From the NCBI GenBank assembly GCA_012964275.1, contig DTUG01000027.1, forward strand, positions 1,967 through 20,567: a DNA stretch of 18,601 bases. The letters run 5' to 3'. Position numbers and translations under genes: made by a program. Every line of letters starts with the position of its first letter. Position 1 is the first letter of the stretch. The notes under the pieces are model-generated. The model made no database searches, was not told where the DNA came from, and saw nothing but the letters and a program-made list of their open reading frames with translations. Below are positions 14,716 to 18,601 of the stretch, one piece after another. The DNA comes from Fidelibacterota bacterium. Its GTDB lineage: Bacteria; Fidelibacterota; Marinisomatia; Marinisomatales; UBA1611.

Positions 14716-16700
14716 CTAAAACATTTTTAAAATTTCGTTCCCGGATCACAGTTATTATTTGTTTTGTAATCTTCTCGTGGGTGGGCTTATGTGTCCGCTT
14801 ATTTCAGATTCAAATAATCAATGGCCAGATGTATACACAAGCACTCGTAGAGCAGGCACAGAAAAAAGAGGATTTACCACCGAATCGAGGCAATATCCTT
14901 GACCGGCATAACCGTCTACTTTCCAGAAATATAATCCATTATACGCTCTCTGCTAACCCATCAAAAGTTTTGGATATACAAGAACTTGCTGAAGCTATAC
15001 ACGTCCGTACGGGTGAACCAGTGGAAAAATATATTGATAAGCTAAACATCAAGGGGAACTTTACTTATTTAGAAAGGAATATGCAGCGCGAGACCCTGGG
15101 TACTTTGTTGAACATGTCGTTTGATGGATTATTCATTAAGCGTCATTACAAGCGGCGTTATCCTCATGGTTCTATCGCTGCCCAAGTTCTGGGATATACA
15201 AATATTGATGATGAAGGGATATCTGGGATTGAAAAGGATTTCAACACCTATCTTTCCGGAAAACCGGGATGGATCATTAAGAGCAAAGGTTGGTCAGGTA
15301 AGATACAAAAACGTAGCGGTTTGCCCTTTCGCGCGCCCATTGATGGCTGCAGTGTACAGTTAACACTCGACCTGCAATATCAAAGTATTCTTCAGGATGA
15401 GCTTCATAAACGTCAAAAGGAAGCGGATGCAACTACCGCAACCGGTATTATAATCAATCCCCAAACTGGTGAAATCCTGGCAATGGCGTCTACCCCTGGC
15501 TTTGATAATAATAATTTTTCAAAGTACAGTCTTGAGACACATCGCTGTCGGGCAATTACAGACCAATTTGAACCAGGTTCAACATTTAAAATTGTATCAG
15601 CCGTAGCTGTTCTATCCGAGAAAAAAGTTACCCTGACCGAAGAATTCAATTGCGAAAATGGGGAGTTCAATTATTTCGATATCACCGTTCGTGATCATGA
15701 AGAATACGGACAATTGACCTTCCCCCAGATCATTAAGCATTCCAGTAACATCGGTATCATTAAGATTGCCGAACGACTAGGCCGCTCAACACTCTATCGA
15801 TATGCACGTGACTTTGGATTTGGTTCTGCAACACAGATCTCCCTAAAAGGTGGAATGTCTGGTACTCTCCACCCCTTAAAAAAATGGAGTCAAGTATCTC
15901 TTGGGCAAATCGCTATGGGACATGAAGTAGCTGTCACTGCGCTGCAACTGGCCGTGGCTTACTCAGCAGTGGCCAATGGTGGTTATTTAGTAACACCACG
16001 AATCATTCATCAAATTGTTAATTCTAAAATGAAAGTCATTCACAAAAATGAGTTATCCATTGTTCGTCAGATAGCAGATACTAGAATAATGAAGCAAACA
16101 AAAGATATGCTTCGCAAGGTTGTATCCGACGGAACAGGCATCAAAGCGGACATCCCTGGTTGGGGAGTTGCAGGTAAAACAGGAACTGCACAGAAATACA
16201 TTAATGGTCATTATTCAAACGACAAGTTCATTTCGAACTTTGTTGGGTTCTTTCCTGTTAACGACCCACAGCTGCTGGCGGTGATTGTATTAGATGAACC
16301 CAAGGCACCCTTCCATTGGGGTGGCCAGGGAGCCGCAGTAGCATTCCGGCGAATTATGGAACGGATCATCAATATGGATGATTCGATCATTCCGCCTAAA
16401 AAGAAAAAAAGATCGGACTTTATTAAAGACGATATCATTCTCGTTGAAAATGAAAAATCTTATGTGATCCCTGCTTCCATACGCGAGCCAAGGTTTTTAA
16501 GTACAATTGGAACTCACGCTAAAAGGAACTACGTTCACGTACCTGATGTAAGAAGCACCAGTTTAAGAAAAGCAATGACAAAATTGCACCAGGCTGGTCT
16601 GAAAATCAAAGTGGAGGGTTCAGGTAAAGTGCTTTGGCAGAGCCCTAGACCGGGAACAATTGCCAATCCAGGTGATATTTGTATTGTACATCTGCAATGA
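14712..16700 (+). CDS. ftsI: Division transpeptidase FtsI (class B PBP) with C-terminal PASTA domain
   Basis: Cross-links septal peptidoglycan. The 662 residues begin with a short cytoplasmic tail and a membrane anchor at about 12-30. A PBP dimerisation domain follows at about 45-205, with PPNRGNILDRHNRLLSRN, then the transpeptidase at about 235-555. Catalytic motifs are complete: S290-x-x-K293 in EPGSTFK, S344-S345-N346 in KHSSNIG, and K489-T-G in AGKTGTAQKY. A lysine-rich linker at about 560-600 (PPKKKKRS) leads to one PASTA domain at about 604-662, beginning VPDVRSTSLRKAMTKL. In Gram-positives PASTA repeats bind peptidoglycan or muropeptides; the role here is inferred. The start overlaps ftsL (ATGA) and has a Shine-Dalgarno site, and the stop overlaps murE by 4 bp. 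Being followed by murE rather than an elongasome gene supports ftsI over a PBP2 role. Confidence 0.93.
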   Translation: MTKTFLKFRSRITVIICFVIFSWVGLCVRLFQIQIINGQMYTQALVEQAQKKEDLPPNRGNILDRHNRLLSRNIIHYTLSANPSKVLDIQELAEAIHVRTGEPVEKYIDKLNIKGNFTYLERNMQRETLGTLLNMSFDGLFIKRHYKRRYPHGSIAAQVLGYTNIDDEGISGIEKDFNTYLSGKPGWIIKSKGWSGKIQKRSGLPFRAPIDGCSVQLTLDLQYQSILQDELHKRQKEADATTATGIIINPQTGEILAMASTPGFDNNNFSKYSLETHRCRAITDQFEPGSTFKIVSAVAVLSEKKVTLTEEFNCENGEFNYFDITVRDHEEYGQLTFPQIIKHSSNIGIIKIAERLGRSTLYRYARDFGFGSATQISLKGGMSGTLHPLKKWSQVSLGQIAMGHEVAVTALQLAVAYSAVANGGYLVTPRIIHQIVNSKMKVIHKNELSIVRQIADTRIMKQTKDMLRKVVSDGTGIKADIPGWGVAGKTGTAQKYINGHYSNDKFISNFVGFFPVNDPQLLAVIVLDEPKAPFHWGGQGAAVAFRRIMERIINMDDSIIPPKKKKRSDFIKDDIILVENEKSYVIPASIREPRFLSTIGTHAKRNYVHVPDVRSTSLRKAMTKLHQAGLKIKVEGSGKVLWQSPRPGTIANPGDICIVHLQ

Positions 16701-18145
16701 GTCAGTCATTAAATAAATTAGTCCGTGGTTTGGTACCACCTGATTTTCCGGTGCCGGATATTGCTGTATCTGGACTGAAGATTCACTCTGACAACATAGT
16801 ACCCGGTGATGTATTTATTGCCATCCCTGGATTTAATACAGATGGTCACAATTTTGTCAGCGATGCAATCCAGCGCGGCGCCAGTGCCGTGATATCAAAT
16901 GGCCGTGACCTAGGTCAAATCTCTGTACCTCAGATAAAGGTTGCCAATCCACGCAGGGCTGTTTCCCATGTCGCTGCAGAATTTTTTGGACATCCTACAA
17001 AAAACTTGATTGTTATTGGTATCACCGGAACCAATGGAAAAACCACAACGGCTGCATTATTAACCGAGATATTGAAACAGGCTGGTTTTAAGACAGCTCA
17101 GTTGGGTACACTAGGTTTGATCGCCGAAGGTTTTCAGCAAAATAGATCACTGACAACGCCCGATGCAATCAGTCTGCAACACATGTTCTCCATGTTGAAA
17201 TTTTCCGAATTTACTCATGTTGTAATGGAAGTATCATCTCACGCTTTAGATCAGTATCGGGTTGCAGATGTAAACTTCAATATTGGCGTATTTACAAACC
17301 TGGCTCCTGAGCACCTAGACTACCACCATTCCATGGAAGGGTATTACCAGGCTAAAGCACGTTTATTTCGCATGTTATCAATGGATGCGTCTGCTATTAT
17401 AAATGGAAGCGACTTAAATGGTGGACGAATGGCAGACGAAACGAAAGCACCTGTCCTTTTTTACTCGCGAAAAAACGGTGATACAATCCATTTTGCTAAA
17501 ATAAACTCAAAAATAACAGGTATTTCTGGTATCATCAAAGCAGGACAAAATGAATATGCCATCGCATCCACATTTATTGGTGATTTTAACCAGGAAAATA
17601 TCCTATCTGCCGTTTCTGCTGCTCATGCAATGGGGATACCAGAAACAGTTGTTGAAAAGGGAATCTCTGCTTGTTCTTTTGTGCCAGGGCGCATGGAATC
17701 CTTTGAACTTAGATCTGGAGCAAAAGCAATTATTGACTATGCCCATACGCCTGATGCCTATGAAAAAGTCTTAGGGACTGTACGTGATTTAATTCCAGAT
17801 GGCGGAAAATTATATGTCATATTTGGAGCTGGCGGTGATCGTGATATTTCCAAAAGACCGGAAATGGCCCGCATAGCTGAACTATTTTCCGATCAATGTT
17901 TTTTAACCCCGGATAATCCGAGAACTGAAAACATAGATGATATTAATCGAGACGTTATATCGGGTTTTACCACCAATAATTTTTCAGTTTTTAAAGATCG
18001 AGGTACAGGGGTTCTTTCCGCACTGAAGAAGGCCGGAAAAGATGACATAGTGGCGATACTGGGAAAAGGTCGAGAGGATTACCAAGAAATTAACGGAGAA
18101 AAAATATATTATTCTGATCTGGAGATAATACGCAAAGAACAATGA
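16697..18145 (+). CDS. murE: UDP-N-acetylmuramoyl-L-alanyl-D-glutamate--2,6-diaminopimelate ligase MurE
   Basis: ATP-dependent addition of the third residue to the peptidoglycan stem peptide, in the cytoplasm. From the ATG at 16697 the protein has 482 residues, with three Mur domains: N-terminal at about 1-100, the central ATPase with GITGTNGKTTTAAL at 108-121, and a C-terminal domain from about 330. A lysine in the QAKARLF context at 220 is the likely carbamylated residue. YAHTPDA lies at 348-354. DNPR at 406-409 is the meso-diaminopimelate signature, as opposed to the lysine-type pattern. I prefer the ATG at 16697 over an upstream TTG at 16679, because it gives the same 4-bp ATGA overlap seen at the neighbouring junctions and a normal N-terminus. 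Confidence 0.95.
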   Translation: MSQSLNKLVRGLVPPDFPVPDIAVSGLKIHSDNIVPGDVFIAIPGFNTDGHNFVSDAIQRGASAVISNGRDLGQISVPQIKVANPRRAVSHVAAEFFGHPTKNLIVIGITGTNGKTTTAALLTEILKQAGFKTAQLGTLGLIAEGFQQNRSLTTPDAISLQHMFSMLKFSEFTHVVMEVSSHALDQYRVADVNFNIGVFTNLAPEHLDYHHSMEGYYQAKARLFRMLSMDASAIINGSDLNGGRMADETKAPVLFYSRKNGDTIHFAKINSKITGISGIIKAGQNEYAIASTFIGDFNQENILSAVSAAHAMGIPETVVEKGISACSFVPGRMESFELRSGAKAIIDYAHTPDAYEKVLGTVRDLIPDGGKLYVIFGAGGDRDISKRPEMARIAELFSDQCFLTPDNPRTENIDDINRDVISGFTTNNFSVFKDRGTGVLSALKKAGKDDIVAILGKGREDYQEINGEKIYYSDLEIIRKEQ

Positions 18146-18601
18146 GAGTCGTTATTCAACATTCTGAACAGTTCGCACATATTGTCCAGTTATTAACAGG
18201 TCAAACACTAAACATCCCTGTAAAAGGAGTGGTCACAGATAACCGAGAATGTATGGCAGGCGATCTCTACATCGCCATCAAAGGAATGCGTACCGATGGA
18301 CATACATTTCTATCTTCAGTGAAAAAAGCAGGAGCTGCTGCTGCGTTGGTCAAATACCCGGATCCGTCTGTTGACCTTCAGCAAATTAAGGTTGACGACC
18401 CACAAACTATGATCGGCAGGATTGCTCATGCCTGGCGGGAACAATTCGATATGCCAGTTATAGGCATTACAGGATCAAACGGTAAAACATCCACAAAAGA
18501 ATTACTGCTCCACGTGCTATCTAATCAGTACGATGTGCACGCCACGGAGGGGAACTTCAATACATCTATTGGACTTCCCCTCACCCTTTTACTCCTTGAT
18601 A
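18142..18601 (+). CDS. murF: UDP-N-acetylmuramoyl-tripeptide--D-alanyl-D-alanine ligase MurF, 3' end cut by window edge
   Basis: The first 153 codons of murF are open to the right edge. The ATG at 18142 overlaps the murE stop by four bases (ATGA). The N-terminal Mur domain includes GVVTDNRECMAGDLYIAIKG at about 29-48 and the DGHTF pattern. The ATP loop GITGSNGKTSTKEL lies at 108-121, and NFNTSIGLPLTL at 138-149 is the MurF-specific central motif. MurF adds the D-Ala-D-Ala dipeptide to the MurE product, so the pair act in sequence. The remaining about 300 residues lie beyond the window. The N-termini of MurE and MurF share SD/TDNxxxxGDxxIAI-type patterns, reflecting common ancestry. Confidence 0.95.
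   Translation, partial: MRVVIQHSEQFAHIVQLLTGQTLNIPVKGVVTDNRECMAGDLYIAIKGMRTDGHTFLSSVKKAGAAAALVKYPDPSVDLQQIKVDDPQTMIGRIAHAWREQFDMPVIGITGSNGKTSTKELLLHVLSNQYDVHATEGNFNTSIGLPLTLLLLD

Noticed and set aside
16679..16696. TTG start extending MurE by six residues
   Set aside because: The ATG at 16697 gives the ATGA overlap seen at neighbouring junctions and a MurE-like N-terminus.

Overview
The window is a dense stretch of bacterial chromosome with moderate GC. It has no rRNA, tRNA, CRISPR array or insertion sequence that I can see. It probably comes from a Gram-negative (diderm) member of the FCB superphylum. Reasons: a PorU-type C25 peptidase that ends in a type IX secretion (T9SS) NYPNPF/FlgD-like sorting domain, a mitochondrial-type aconitase, a MurE with the meso-DAP signature DNPR, a cell-division transpeptidase with a C-terminal PASTA domain, and an almost complete lack of Shine-Dalgarno leaders. 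Candidatus Neomarinimicrobiota (SAR406) or a near relative is my best guess. That is inference from gene content, not a phylogenetic result.

There is one divergence point, the 133-bp gap between 7097 and 7231. To its left, everything is on the minus strand: aconitase (acn), D-3-phosphoglycerate dehydrogenase (serA), an unrecognised 149-residue coiled-coil protein, a membrane-anchored M23/LytM peptidase, the tRNA methylthiotransferase miaB, and a LapA-domain membrane protein that runs off the left edge. Gaps are 71, 87, 63 and 23 bp, then a 1-bp overlap, so one long transcript is plausible.

To its right, everything is on the plus strand: the PorU-like T9SS sortase, maf (nucleotide pyrophosphatase), arfB (ribosome rescue hydrolase) and a RodZ-like HTH/membrane protein. 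The start of a classical division and cell-wall (dcw) cluster follows: mraZ, rsmH, ftsL, ftsI with PASTA, murE, murF. The murF gene is cut by the right edge. From mraZ to murF every junction overlaps by 1 or 4 bp. The 156-bp gap before mraZ carries two TGGG boxes ten bases apart, which fit MraZ autoregulation, and a 14-bp palindrome.

Together the right half covers envelope building: cytoskeletal anchor (RodZ), divisome (FtsL, FtsI), cytoplasmic peptidoglycan precursor synthesis (MurE, MurF), and outer-membrane attachment of T9SS cargo (PorU). The left half mixes central metabolism (TCA cycle, serine) with wall remodelling and tRNA modification. No gene-free stretch exceeds 160 bp. I found no clearly unprecedented system; the most distinctive items are the PorU-like sortase apart from its usual partner gene, the unrecognised coiled-coil protein, and the alternative-hairpin leader upstream of porU.
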